Source: Phormidium tenue FACHB-1052 (lineage in GTDB: Bacteria; Cyanobacteriota; Cyanobacteriia; Phormidesmidales; Phormidesmidaceae). From it: a DNA stretch of 64,000 bases. The stretch's first letter is position 1. Each line of letters begins with the position of its first letter. Below the pieces are notes generated by a model, which was not told the origin of the DNA, searched no databases, and worked only from the letters and a program-made list of their open reading frames with translations. Location: contig NZ_JACJQN010000020.1 of assembly GCF_014696675.1 (NCBI RefSeq), positions 1-64,000 on the forward strand, given 5' to 3'. A program made the position numbers and the translations under genes. Shown in pieces: positions 25,993-34,330 of the stretch.

Positions 25993-26481
25993 ATGACAGC
26001 ACAACTAACCCGAAACCAGGAAACAATCGCAGTATTTAGTAGCCGCCAAGAGGCCAATCAAGCCAAACAGGCGATTCAGGCATCGGGCCTCAATGGGCAG
26101 CAAATCCTCATTGATGACAACATTCCCGCCGATATTGAGTTAGCCGCCCAGGGCACCACCACGGGTCGAGAAGCAGGCTTTCTCATGGGGATTACCCTGG
26201 GCGGCATTTTGGGACTGATTGCCACCATTATCGTTGTTTACCAGGTGACGGGTGACTATCCTGCGTCGGTGGCCAGTCGGCTAGCGGTATTTGCTAGTGC
26301 GATCGCAGGCGGTGTGTTTGGTGCCGGTGCCGGACGCACGCTCCAGGCTAGTCAACCTGCCCGTCAGCAAATGAAAGGCAATCCCAGTCTGCCCCGCGAG
26401 TATCGGCTGATTGTCAAAGGCAGTCAGGACGAAGTGCGTCAGGCTCAACAGGCTCTCGGTCAACCCCCTGTAACGGCCTAA
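25993..26481 (+). CDS. Membrane protein resembling general stress protein 17M family
   Basis: A 162-residue protein. Residues 10-45 (TIAVFSSRQEANQAKQAIQA) look like the alpha/beta start of the GSP17M/heat-induced stress YflT-like domain. Two hydrophobic segments follow, GFLMGITLGGILGLIATIIV and LAVFASAIAGGVFGAGAG, rich in glycine zipper motifs. The end returns to a soluble ferredoxin-like strand (REYRLIVKGSQDEVRQAQQ). So a split soluble domain flanks a membrane hairpin. ATG at 25993 has a strong TAAGGAG eight bases upstream. A perfect 18-bp terminator follows at 26617-26658. A role in envelope stress is inferred from the family only. Confidence 0.72.
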   Translation: MTAQLTRNQETIAVFSSRQEANQAKQAIQASGLNGQQILIDDNIPADIELAAQGTTTGREAGFLMGITLGGILGLIATIIVVYQVTGDYPASVASRLAVFASAIAGGVFGAGAGRTLQASQPARQQMKGNPSLPREYRLIVKGSQDEVRQAQQALGQPPVTA

Positions 26482-26616
26482 GCCTACAGCGCTTTTTACC
26501 CAACTATCCCCCGCGAGGGTGGCTGGGAAAATAAGAGCTAAGCGACTGGTGAGGTGATATTGGCAAAGCCTTTGCTGGCTCCGCCAAAGCGCTTTTCATT
26601 CTACAAATGCCAGCAT

Positions 26617-26658
26617 CAAAGTCTCCCAAGCTAAATCTAGTTAGCTTGGGAGACTTTG
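26617..26658 (+). terminator. 18-bp perfect hairpin terminator
   Basis: Arms at 26617-26634 (CAAAGTCTCCCAAGCTAA) and 26641-26658 around a six-base loop. It lies 135 bases after the gene ending at 26481. The rest of 26482-26868 holds no gene; an AT-rich stretch at 26690-26835 with TATAAA at 26828-26833 is the likely promoter region of the next gene. Confidence 0.7.
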
Positions 26659-26868
26659 GCGTTGCCCCGATGAATTGAATCGTCTCAGTATAAACATTAA
26701 AAACTATGTATATTAAATTTCAGAATTTCAGCTCAACTCACGCAGGAGCTTATTTGATTTAGCCTAATTCCGTCAGATATAGGTTTTCTTTATTTCTCTT
26801 TACACATAAGTTCTGATAATCCCTCACTATAAAAGGCAGGTGTGCTTAACCAAGGGGCTTAATTTGCC

Positions 26869-28941
26869 ATGGCTACAGTTACGATCGCTGGCTTTACCTT
26901 TGACGAGACTGATTTAGTCACCGATGGCTCGATCATCGATGGAGCATCCAGAACGCTCTTTTTTGGATCTGGGCTGCAATCTCCAGAGCTTTTAGATAAT
27001 ACAGTCGGCTCGCTTGTGGGCGGCAGCAATGGGCAATCGATCGCGTTGGGCAACCTTTTCAATCGCTCAACCATTGAGCTGACCTGGGATACTGGTCTTG
27101 GCCCCGTCAACCAAGCGGGGGATGATTTTGTCGTCTTCGAGAACGGCTTTGCTAGAGCACCTGAAGACTACGCCGTAGCCGTGCGTAGCAGCACAACCGG
27201 AGAGTTTACTCCGTTTCGCTATGAGTTCTTTGACAGCTATGACGAAACCGCCGTCAACGGCCCCGCCGACGGCACCGGGCTCTTTGCTACGGCCTTTGAT
27301 TTAAGCGACTTTGGCTTAGCCGCCGGAGACGCGATCGATGCTATCCGCATTGTGAGTCTCCTCAACACCGACACGGTCGATAGCGCCGATGGTCAGGGCG
27401 TAGTCAATTTCAACGAAACCCACCATACCAATCTGCTAGGCGATCTGTTCGATCGCCCCCTGTCGATCGGCAAGTCTGACCCCGACATTACGCTGGTGGC
27501 CGGGTTAAACGGAGGCGGGGTGCGATCGCGCCTACAGCTGTTTGATGCAGACAATAACCTGGTGGGTGGTTTTAGCAGCATTCAGGCGGCAGTCGATGCC
27601 ACCGCCGATGGCTACACGCTGCTAGCCGCCGCCGGCACCTACAACGAAGACGTCACCCTCGACAAGTCATTAACTCTGATCGGGGCCAATTTTGGCCTGG
27701 CGGGCAACGATGCGGCTCGCGGAGCCGAATCAATTCTTGAGGGTTCGTTTACCCTAGCCGACGACGATATTTCTATTCTAGGTTTTGAGTTCACTAACGA
27801 TACGGCGGCCATTCGCGGAGGCAGCGACAGCAGCGTTAATTTCAACAACATTACGATTGCCTTCAACGATTTTGTCGGGTTGAGCAACAACAATCAAACC
27901 TTTATCACCAACGGCTTTGGCACCGGTGGGGGCATAGCTGGCGGTGCTAACTGGTCGATCACAGACAACTCCTTCGAGGGCATCACGGGCAACGACGCCT
28001 CAATTATGCGAATTGACAATGTTGATGGCCTGCTGATTGCCGACAATGTCGCAGTTCATGACGATGCCGCTGCTCTAGGTCGGCGGGGCATTCAGATCGA
28101 TAATTCTCAAAATGTCGAAGTTATCGGCAACGTTGTCGATCTGGGGGTAACAGACTTTTCTGATGAAGCAGCGGCTTTTACCGCCGCCCGCTACAACCTC
28201 CAGCTCTCTCTAGACGTTGACGGTTCTGCCAGTTCCACTGCGAATGTCACCATTGCCGACAACACCTTTTCTGGAGCCTACGACGGCATAGTTACTCTAG
28301 ACGATCGCGATCTGTCGGCGGTGGATATCGTTGACAATAGTTTTTCCCAGGCGTTCTACGGCATTCGCCTGGCTGCCGCAGAGGGCACGCCCGCCCAGGG
28401 CACCCAGTCTGATATTGAAATTAGCGGCAACCGCTTTGATGCGATCGCCGCCGCCGCAGTGGCCTTTGACCATCGCCAGCCGACGGAAGCATTTGCTGAC
28501 ATCGTCGTTGAGAACAACACCTTCAGCGGCGAGTTTGCAGGCGTTACCCACATCAGCGGCGACCAGCGGAGCCTGGCCGGAACCAACACCTTCGAAGGGT
28601 CTGACGGCAATGACAACCTGCTGGGGGGCACCGACGACGATACCCTATTCGGCTTTGGCGGCAATGATTTGCTCGATGGCGGCGCAGGCAACAACACAGC
28701 CGTCGGCGGGGATGGCATAGACACCTTCGGTCTGTTTGATGGCGCTGGCCTTACCACCGTGCTGGACTTTGACCCGGCGGTTGACAAGCTTACCAACGCC
28801 ACCTTTTTTGATGTCATCTTGGCCCAGGGCACGGGCGTAGAGGTGCGCAATACATTTGTCTTAAATGCGACCTCGTTTGACGCAATGGCAAAGCTATTGT
28901 TGACCGATGCGGTTGACATTACCGCAGCAAATTTTGTCTAA
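26869..28941 (+). CDS. Beta-helix exoprotein with RTX calcium-binding repeats
   Basis: A 690-residue acidic protein (Asp/Asn/Gly rich, almost no Cys or Lys in long stretches). The first 190 residues form a beta-sandwich-like domain (DDFVVFENGFARAPEDYAVAV). Residues about 215-575 contain right-handed parallel beta-helix repeats (FSSIQAAVDATADGYTLLAA, then many IADNTFSGAYDGI-type rungs). Residues about 580-625 hold RTX nonapeptides (GSDGNDNLLGG, FGFGGNDLLDGG, AVGGDGIDTFGLF). There is no N-terminal signal peptide, which with RTX repeats points to type I secretion by a C-terminal signal. ATG at 26869 is preceded by CAAGGGG at 26851-26857. The ligand or polysaccharide substrate is unknown. Confidence 0.88.
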   Translation: MATVTIAGFTFDETDLVTDGSIIDGASRTLFFGSGLQSPELLDNTVGSLVGGSNGQSIALGNLFNRSTIELTWDTGLGPVNQAGDDFVVFENGFARAPEDYAVAVRSSTTGEFTPFRYEFFDSYDETAVNGPADGTGLFATAFDLSDFGLAAGDAIDAIRIVSLLNTDTVDSADGQGVVNFNETHHTNLLGDLFDRPLSIGKSDPDITLVAGLNGGGVRSRLQLFDADNNLVGGFSSIQAAVDATADGYTLLAAAGTYNEDVTLDKSLTLIGANFGLAGNDAARGAESILEGSFTLADDDISILGFEFTNDTAAIRGGSDSSVNFNNITIAFNDFVGLSNNNQTFITNGFGTGGGIAGGANWSITDNSFEGITGNDASIMRIDNVDGLLIADNVAVHDDAAALGRRGIQIDNSQNVEVIGNVVDLGVTDFSDEAAAFTAARYNLQLSLDVDGSASSTANVTIADNTFSGAYDGIVTLDDRDLSAVDIVDNSFSQAFYGIRLAAAEGTPAQGTQSDIEISGNRFDAIAAAAVAFDHRQPTEAFADIVVENNTFSGEFAGVTHISGDQRSLAGTNTFEGSDGNDNLLGGTDDDTLFGFGGNDLLDGGAGNNTAVGGDGIDTFGLFDGAGLTTVLDFDPAVDKLTNATFFDVILAQGTGVEVRNTFVLNATSFDAMAKLLLTDAVDITAANFV

Positions 28942-29312
28942 GCTCGATCTGAGGAGTATGACAGTTCTCACCTCTATATTTGGACACGAAACTTCTCCCT
29001 ATATATATAGAGGAGGGTTTCTGAGTCTGGCCTTAAGGTGTAACCAGGCGCAGTGATTAGAGCCTAAGGGTAAACAACTCTAGCTAGGCCGAGTTTCAAC
29101 AGCAAATCAAAGCCTAGAATCTCAGATTTAGAAAGCAAAGCGTTGTTTGAGCGCTGCCCCTATGGAACCAGCGCTCGAACTATCTCTTGCTATTCAAATT
29201 AATCAAATGCTGCTGTGAATCACCCTTTCAAAAAAGTCAAAGCTTTAGCGAAAGCCGCTATTTTTGAGACAAATCTAATCCTGTAGTCGCCCCCAAAACA
29301 CCAGAGGAACCT
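28942..29312. other. Intergenic region with inverted repeat before Mn catalase
   Basis: No supported gene in 371 bases. An imperfect hairpin at about 28995-29025 (with CTATATATATAG at its centre) may end the RTX gene transcript. An inverted repeat at 29149-29156 (GAGCGCTG) and 29169-29176, with a 12-base spacer, lies upstream of the catalase and could be a regulator site. Confidence 0.45.
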
Positions 29313-30005
29313 ATGTTTTTTCACAAAAAAGATCCTGTTCATACCGTTCAGGTCAATGAGGCCGATCCCGTATTTGCCCAACTGCTGCTAGAGCAGTTTG
29401 GCGGAGCTACTGGCGAACTCTCGGCTGCTCTTCAATACTGGGTACAATCCTTCCACGTTGAAGACCCTAGCATTAAAGACATGCTCCAAGACATCGCGGT
29501 CGAAGAGTTTGGTCACTTAGAAATGGTGGGCAAACTTATCGAGATTCACACCAAAAATACTGACCAAACCGCAGCCTACAATAGCACCCTCTTTGCCGTA
29601 CGCGGCATGGGGCCTCACTTCCTCGACAGCCAGGGCAACACCTGGACAGCCAGCTACCTCAACGAAGGTGGGGATGTCGTTAGGGATTTGCGCGCCAACA
29701 TTGCGGCGGAAGCTGGCGCTCGCCAAACCTATGAATCGTTGATTAAACTAGCTACTGATGAGGGTACTAAGAAAACCCTCACCCATCTGCTAACCCGGGA
29801 AATTTCTCACACCAAGATGTTCATGAACGCCTTGGATGCCATGGGCAAATTGACTGATCCAATGTTTGGCAACATTCAGCCCGATGAGACGGTAGAGCTT
29901 TACTACAATCTCTCTACTGACGACAGCGGTAAAGACGAGCGTGGCCCTTGGAATTCTGAGCCTGACTTCAAGTACATCGCTGACCCGGTTGCGTCTCGGA
30001 ACTAG
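29313..30005 (+). CDS. Manganese catalase family protein
   Basis: A 230-residue ferritin-like di-manganese catalase, converting hydrogen peroxide to water and oxygen in the cytoplasm. The four-helix ligand pattern is visible: Glu35 in GATGELSAALQYW, Glu65 and His68 in VEEFGHLEM, Glu133 in IAAEAGARQTYE, and Glu163/His166 in TREISHTKMF. The tail (GPWNSEPDFKYI) resembles the Mn-catalase C-terminus, which wraps around neighbouring subunits. Length is on the short side for the family. ATG at 29313 follows AGAGGAAC. A strong terminator is at 30072-30110. It stands alone and presumably has its own promoter near the inverted repeat at 29149-29176. Confidence 0.92.
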   Translation: MFFHKKDPVHTVQVNEADPVFAQLLLEQFGGATGELSAALQYWVQSFHVEDPSIKDMLQDIAVEEFGHLEMVGKLIEIHTKNTDQTAAYNSTLFAVRGMGPHFLDSQGNTWTASYLNEGGDVVRDLRANIAAEAGARQTYESLIKLATDEGTKKTLTHLLTREISHTKMFMNALDAMGKLTDPMFGNIQPDETVELYYNLSTDDSGKDERGPWNSEPDFKYIADPVASRN

Positions 30006-30071
30006 GTTAAACTGATTTGTCTTAGAGTGCTCAGATGTCTAGACAAGAGTAGATAGTTATACTCCCTCTGT

Positions 30072-30110
30072 AAACAACCTCCGTTGCTTTATTAGCAACG
30101 GAGGTTGTTT
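30072..30110 (+). terminator. 17-bp perfect hairpin terminator
   Basis: Arms at 30072-30088 (AAACAACCTCCGTTGCT) and 30094-30110 around ttatt, followed by AGTTTT. Ends the Mn catalase transcript. Confidence 0.85.
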
Positions 30111-30134
30111 AGTTTTACGACAAACATTTGCAGA

Positions 30135-30174
30135 AAAATAGAAGGGGTCGCTAGCTAGCGACCCCTTCTATTTT
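30135..30174 (-). terminator. 40-bp perfect palindrome, bidirectional terminator
   Basis: Two 20-base half-sites (30135-30154 and 30155-30174) are exact reverse complements with no spacer. They begin AAAATAGAAGGGG and end CCCCTTCTATTTT. T runs follow on both strands, so it ends the convergent WGxxGxxG gene (30205) and backs up the catalase terminator. Confidence 0.8.
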
Positions 30175-30204
30175 GTTAAGCATTAGAGCGTGGTGGCTCC
30201 TGCT

Positions 30205-30513
30205 TTAGTAACGGGGATTGTTGGTAGAAGTTGTGGTTGTGCGATCGGCGTAGCTAGTCCGGTTGTCGTGCTCACGATCGCGACCTTTCAGACCCGCTAG
30301 ACCGGCTAGACCAATAAGACCTAACCATCCCCAGTCAAAGCCATCGTCATTGTCGTTAGTAGTAGTTGTGGTGTCAATGCCATCGCTAGTAGTGCCAATG
30401 CCGTCGCCACCGGTATTGGTTTGGGCAGACGCGGGCAGGATAGAAGGCAAAACAGCAAGGCTTACGGCAAGAGCGCCTGTACCCAGCCAAGTAGCCAAGG
30501 ATTTATTTTTCAT
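30205..30513 (-). CDS. WGxxGxxG-family exported protein
   Basis: A 102-residue paralogue of the protein at 25043-25510. Signal peptide (TGALAVSLAVLPSILPASAQ), then a Gly/Thr/Asp-rich linker (TTTTTNDNDDGFD), the motif WGWLGLIGLAGLAGLKGRDR, and a Ser/Thr/Asn-rich basic tail. Compared with the first copy it has a shorter linker without Pro. Both genes sit on the minus strand, each next to strong terminators. Envelope or surface location is inferred from the signal and the WGxxGxxG sorting-like motif. Function unknown. Confidence 0.85.
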   Translation of the reverse strand: MKNKSLATWLGTGALAVSLAVLPSILPASAQTNTGGDGIGTTSDGIDTTTTTNDNDDGFDWGWLGLIGLAGLAGLKGRDREHDNRTSYADRTTTTSTNNPRY

Positions 30514-30718
30514 CGGAGAAACCTCAAGATATAGCTAGTAATGAAATGGAGCAACGCAGACTCAGCATCAACACAAATGATTGATACCTAATCTAAATTC
30601 CCTATACCGTCATAGTATGTTTTCTTCCTCAACCTGCTATTTGCCATTGGATGGAGATTGCCTCTATTTACTCTGACTTAAAAGGCAGTAGGTCAATAGT
30701 TTTAGGCTCTACCCTTAC
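30514..30718. other. Intergenic region, no gene seen
   Basis: Promoter side of the WGxxGxxG gene. No supported feature. The larger non-coding interval runs to 31166 apart from the doubtful gene at 30719-30880. Confidence 0.5.
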
Positions 30719-30880
30719 TCATAGTGAATAGGCATTAAACAACTGCTGAAAATCATGGGCGACCACGCCAAAAACCCTACCCTGAATGTGCCCTGTCGCT
30801 ATGTGTTGGCATAGAGGCAAGAGGCGATCGCCGTCTGGGGGTCGATTGCTGAGGTAGACGCAGAAATCATTGCCCTCCAT
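30719..30880 (-). CDS. Doubtful short hypothetical protein or gene remnant
   Basis: The frame ends with GNDFCVYLSNRPPDGDRLL and IQGRVFGVVAHDFQQLFNAY, a coherent, protein-like sequence with in-frame HIP1-style codons. A start at ATG 30880 gives 53 residues; the frame is open to 31039 but the extension (SKRWSRPGVVMGSACPAL) reads as non-coding. No clear ribosome site. It may be the C-terminal remains of a longer gene. I cannot name a family. Confidence 0.3.
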   Translation of the reverse strand: MEGNDFCVYLSNRPPDGDRLLPLCQHIATGHIQGRVFGVVAHDFQQLFNAYSL

Positions 30881-31166
30881 GGAGTCGCTGGTGGCCCGCT
30901 GCGATCGCTCCTTGACCAGTGCCGGACAGGCTGAACCCATTACTACTCCAGGGCGCGACCACCTTTTGCTCCAGACCGAGCCCATGGCGTCGCGGAGCCT
31001 GCGGATACTGTGCTTTCTCACTGGTGTAGGGAAAGGCATACGGATATCTGGACAGAGGGGCGAGAGGAATCCGACTTAGAACCTGCGATCGGAACGATGC
31101 TTTACCCCGACGGGATCCTTACGATCAAAGGAGTTACTAATTTCCTGTTGTTCTTACCGAATTGTT

Positions 31167-32273
31167 TTGACCCAATCGATCACAACCGCACCCACCGTTG
31201 AGGGCACCCAACCAGCTACCCTCAACACCACCGATCGCCGCCGTCGATGGCTACCCGAGCAGGTCTTATTTACCCCCGCCGCATTGGACGAGCCTTGGGG
31301 ACAGCAAATTCTAGGGCGGGTTCAAGCGCTCGATTTGCCAGTGGAATATCTCAAACACAACCGGCTAACCGGCTTGCGGGGGAACTCTGAGCGCGAGACC
31401 TATGCGATCGCCAAGCGCACCTTGGCCGTAGTCACCGCCCCAGCCAGCCAGCTCAAGCTAACGCCGATTCCACCCTCGGCTGACTGGCAGTTTCATCTGG
31501 CCCAGGGTTGCCCGGCCCACTGCCAGTATTGCTATTTGGCGGGCAGTCTCCAGGGGCCGCCCGTAATTCGCGCCTATGCCAACCTGCCGCAGATCTTAGA
31601 CAACCTCAAGCACTACGAACACCCCGATCGCCTCACTACCTACGAAGTCAGCTGCTACACCGACCCTCTGGGCATTGAGCACCTCACTGGCAGCTTGGCG
31701 GAATGTATTCGCTACTTTGGCACTCGCGATCGCGCTCAGCTACGCTGGGTGTCTAAGTTTGACCAGGTAGACGACCTGCTAGCCCTGCCCCACCACGGCC
31801 ATACCCGCTGCCGCTTCAGCATCAATGCCGCCTCAGTCTCGCGGCAGCTAGAGGGGGGCACGGCCTCGGTAGCGGAGCGGCTAGAGGCCATTCGCAGGCT
31901 GGCCCTGCCGGTAGAGCGGGGCGGCGGCGGCTACCCAGTGGGGCTCGTAATCGCCCCCATCATGCCCATCGAGCACTGGCAAGACGAATATAGTCAGCTG
32001 CTAGAGGCCGCCGCCAGCGCCCTCGACTTTGACTGCGACCTCACCTTTGAGCTGATTTCCCATCGGTTTACCCCTGGGTCTAAGGGGGTGTTAGAGCAGT
32101 GGTATCCCAACAGCAAGCTCGACCTAAATGAGTCAACCCGCGCCACCAAGCGCAACAAGTTTGGCGGCACCAAGTACGTCTACGACCGAGACACCATGAC
32201 CGAGCTGCGCACCTTTTTTGAAGGCGCGATCGCGCGGTGGTTTCCCCAGGGCAAAATTCTCTACTGGACTTAG
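31167..32273 (+). CDS. Spore photoproduct lyase family radical SAM protein
   Basis: A 368-residue radical SAM enzyme of the SplB family. The iron-sulphur cluster motif is C115-x3-C119-x2-C122 in QGCPAHCQYCYLAG. SCYTDPLGIEHLTGSL carries Cys163 at the position of the conserved hydrogen-donor Cys of spore photoproduct lyase, within the C-x2-D-x2-G-I-(D/E)-H-L-T pattern. Other family stretches are LPEQVLFTPAAL and SINAASVSRQLEGGTASV. Classic SplB repairs the spore photoproduct 5-thyminyl-dihydrothymine; this organism is not a spore former, so the true substrate is open. The only start is TTG at 31167, lacking a ribosome site; a good AAAGGAG at 31127-31133 is too far upstream. Confidence 0.85.
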   Translation: MTQSITTAPTVEGTQPATLNTTDRRRRWLPEQVLFTPAALDEPWGQQILGRVQALDLPVEYLKHNRLTGLRGNSERETYAIAKRTLAVVTAPASQLKLTPIPPSADWQFHLAQGCPAHCQYCYLAGSLQGPPVIRAYANLPQILDNLKHYEHPDRLTTYEVSCYTDPLGIEHLTGSLAECIRYFGTRDRAQLRWVSKFDQVDDLLALPHHGHTRCRFSINAASVSRQLEGGTASVAERLEAIRRLALPVERGGGGYPVGLVIAPIMPIEHWQDEYSQLLEAAASALDFDCDLTFELISHRFTPGSKGVLEQWYPNSKLDLNESTRATKRNKFGGTKYVYDRDTMTELRTFFEGAIARWFPQGKILYWT

Positions 32274-32280
32274 CAATTAG

Positions 32281-32370
32281 CCCAGCCAAAGGTGATGGGT
32301 GAGTGGGGGTTCAAGGTGCAAGGCACAGGGTATGCGGTTCATGACTGGCCCTAAACCCTAAACGGCTAGA
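32281..32370. repeat. Dispersed repeat copy A
   Basis: Begins CCAGCCAAAGGTGATGGGTG, contains GGTTCATGACTGGCCCTAAA near the end. A similar unit is at 54222-54300. The remaining interval 32371-32668 has no supported gene. Confidence 0.45.
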
Positions 32371-32668
32371 GCGGCAGTAGGTTGGGGGCGTTCTGACTGC
32401 GATCGCGCCGGGTGGCGGGCAACTCCTAACTGCTCTAATTGTCCTTCCTCCAATCTCTAACAATATGGATCCCACCTCAGCTCACCGACGGGCAAAGCGG
32501 CGGCCATTAAGTCAGGGTTTGTGAACTTATCTGGTGAGATCGCTCTATTTCGCGGGAATTTTGTAAAAATGAATACAGAAATGCTTGGCTGACCTATTTC
32601 TTGTTCGCACAAACGTTCTTTGCGCCAAGACGGGTCTGTTGCCGCATTAACCCCTCGGAGACGACCTT

Positions 32669-32896
32669 ATGATCCCGCAAGTCCATTCTCAAACTGACCG
32701 CAAGCCCGCTGCTGGCTGGCAGCCTGTTTGCCATATTACCTACACTCGCGACACCTGGGTTAAATTGGCCCAGCCGCCTAGCGCCTATGCCGCTGACGAG
32801 GCCAAGCTGCTATGCCAAGAGTCACCCGATACCTGGGTTGCCTGGGTGCCCGACCACGGCGAAACCGTACTGCACAAAAGCCACTTTTACGCCTAA
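32669..32896 (+). CDS. Small conserved hypothetical protein
   Basis: A 75-residue soluble protein, rich in Trp and His (WQPVCHITYTRDTWVKL, DTWVAWVPDHGETVLHKSHF). The pattern looks like a small beta-barrel. ATG at 32669 has GGAG at 32656-32659 upstream. Its TAA overlaps the ATG of the next gene by one base (TAATG at 32894-32898), indicating translational coupling. I recognise the style from cyanobacterial genomes but no named family. Confidence 0.65.
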   Translation: MIPQVHSQTDRKPAAGWQPVCHITYTRDTWVKLAQPPSAYAADEAKLLCQESPDTWVAWVPDHGETVLHKSHFYA

Positions 32897-33156
32897 TGCA
32901 TCCCCAATCTTTTCCTGAGTCAGCCATCGACTGGGATGAGCTGTTTGACTACCTGCCCGGCACTCTCGTCGAGCAGGTAGACCAGCCCGGCATCCTCTAT
33001 GAAATTGAGGGCTACGAAGCCACCATGGTGCCGCCGGTCTGGCTGGTGAATGATCCGCGCCCGCGCTACCCTCACGAACTGCGCATTGTGTCTCGGCAGC
33101 CCGCTAGAGTCTGTGCGCTAGAGTCTGCTGAGGCTAAGACCGCGCACCCCGTTTGA
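32896..33156 (+). CDS. Small conserved hypothetical protein, coupled
   Basis: An 86-residue acidic protein (SAIDWDELFDYLPGTLVEQV, YEIEGYEATMVPPVWLVND). Start ATG 32896 overlaps the previous stop. A longer in-frame extension to 32812 lies wholly inside the upstream gene and is unlikely. The final 23 bases overlap the end of the convergent MOSC gene. No known domain; probably works with its upstream partner. Confidence 0.62.
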   Translation: MHPQSFPESAIDWDELFDYLPGTLVEQVDQPGILYEIEGYEATMVPPVWLVNDPRPRYPHELRIVSRQPARVCALESAEAKTAHPV

Positions 33157-33796
33157 GCAATTTTTCTTGCCAGTTGCGCGACAGTAAAGGGCAACTAGCC
33201 AACTCGATCGCCGCCGCCCGATCGCCCCGATTGTGGTGCATGATGTGGTTGGCGTGGGCTACGGTCCATTCGGGGTAGGGGCGATCGCACAGCACCATTG
33301 CTAGCCCCGGCTTCACCGCACCCTCTTCTAGCACTCGAAAATACCAGCCGCTGCGGCCATTGGCCTTCACCTGGAGCGCTAGATCCTCCACTCGCCAGCG
33401 GCGAGACAATTTCCAGCAGGGCTGCCGGGGCTGCGAAACCTGCACCCTGGCGCTGCCGATCGCATAGGTGTCGCCAATGCAGACATCGGCTTCGGTCTGC
33501 CCCGCCACGGTGAAATTTTCGCCAAAGCCACCATAGGGTAGATTGGGGTTGTGTAGGTGCGATCGCCAGTCAGGATAGTGTTCAGCGCTATAGGCTAATA
33601 CCGCCTTATCGACGCCGCCGTGGTTTTTTAGATCGGCCTGGCCGTCCCCCGCCAGGTTGGTATAGCTCAGCCACACGTCACCTGCGATCGGCTGCTTAAA
33701 AAACCCGGTAGTCCAGCGCTGATCCATCGGGTTGGGAGCGGCTTCGGTGCCCAGGGTTTGGGGCAAGCCCACCTGAATTGAAACAATCTTAGGCAT
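33134..33796 (-). CDS. MOSC-domain protein (YiiM-like)
   Basis: A 220-residue molybdenum-cofactor-sulphurase C-terminal (MOSC) domain protein of the YiiM type. IVSIQVGLPQ opens the domain, DLKNHGGVDKAVLAYS and YGGFGENFTVAGQ follow, and VQVSQPRQPCWKLSRR carries the conserved Cys. YiiM-like proteins act with molybdopterin in reduction of N-hydroxylated compounds. ATG at 33796 is preferred to TTG at 33802. The 3' end overlaps the convergent small gene by 23 bases. Lies upstream (in its own sense) of no partner; a terminator for glbN at 33826-33852 separates it from that gene. Confidence 0.88.
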   Translation of the reverse strand: MPKIVSIQVGLPQTLGTEAAPNPMDQRWTTGFFKQPIAGDVWLSYTNLAGDGQADLKNHGGVDKAVLAYSAEHYPDWRSHLHNPNLPYGGFGENFTVAGQTEADVCIGDTYAIGSARVQVSQPRQPCWKLSRRWRVEDLALQVKANGRSGWYFRVLEEGAVKPGLAMVLCDRPYPEWTVAHANHIMHHNRGDRAAAIELASCPLLSRNWQEKLLKRGARS

Positions 33797-33825
33797 TGTC
33801 AAACGATCAGACCTAAAGCGGCAAA

Positions 33826-33852
33826 AAAGCGTGCCCTTTTAGAACACGCTTT
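33826..33852 (-). terminator. Terminator of glbN
   Basis: Arms AAAGCGTG (33826-33833) and CACGCTTT (33845-33852). On the minus strand the stem is followed by a T run (TTTTTT-GCC), matching an intrinsic terminator directly after glbN. Confidence 0.65.
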
Positions 33853-33865
33853 ATCTAGGATACGC

Positions 33866-34240
33866 TTACTGGTTGAGGACATCTCGCTTATGCTGGGGCG
33901 CTGCCGCAATGGCGGCCACCTGCGACCTGAGTTCCTCAGATACGCCCATGTCTTCTAAAGTCAGCATCAGGTCTTCGGCAACAGCATCAAAGTGTTCGCT
34001 GTTCAGGCCGTGGTTGGCGACTAGTTCTTGGTGGGCTTCGCGCATGTAGCGGCCATCGTACTTATCAGTGCCGCCAAAGGCGTAGGTCAAAAAAGCCTTT
34101 TGGTGCGCCCGCTGTTTGGTCATATTGACATTGGCAAAGAAATGCTTGATGCGATCGTCCTGTAAGACCCGCTGGTAGAATTTATCGACTGCTAGGTCAA
34201 CGGCAGGGGCACCGCCAAGTTGGTCAAAAAGAGTTTTCAT
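33866..34240 (-). CDS. glbN: Truncated hemoglobin, group I (cyanoglobin)
   Basis: A 124-residue heme protein very close to the cyanobacterial GlbN sequence: KTLFDQLGGAPAVDLAVDKF, LQDDRIKHFFANVNM, QKAFLTYAFGGTDKYDGRYM, then REAHQELVANHGL with the proximal His. HQKAF supplies the second axial His. GlbN binds oxygen and handles nitric oxide and reactive nitrogen species. ATG at 34240 fits the family; the frame upstream to 34321 is not conserved. A terminator follows at 33826-33852. Confidence 0.95.
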   Translation of the reverse strand: MKTLFDQLGGAPAVDLAVDKFYQRVLQDDRIKHFFANVNMTKQRAHQKAFLTYAFGGTDKYDGRYMREAHQELVANHGLNSEHFDAVAEDLMLTLEDMGVSEELRSQVAAIAAAPQHKRDVLNQ

Positions 34241-34330
34241 AGTCTCTGCTGTAGGGGTTAAGGGGAACGCCCTTAGAATGCCCCACCCCAGCAAAAACCA
34301 TCTCCACTCTAGGCACCCCAACCGAGTTTC

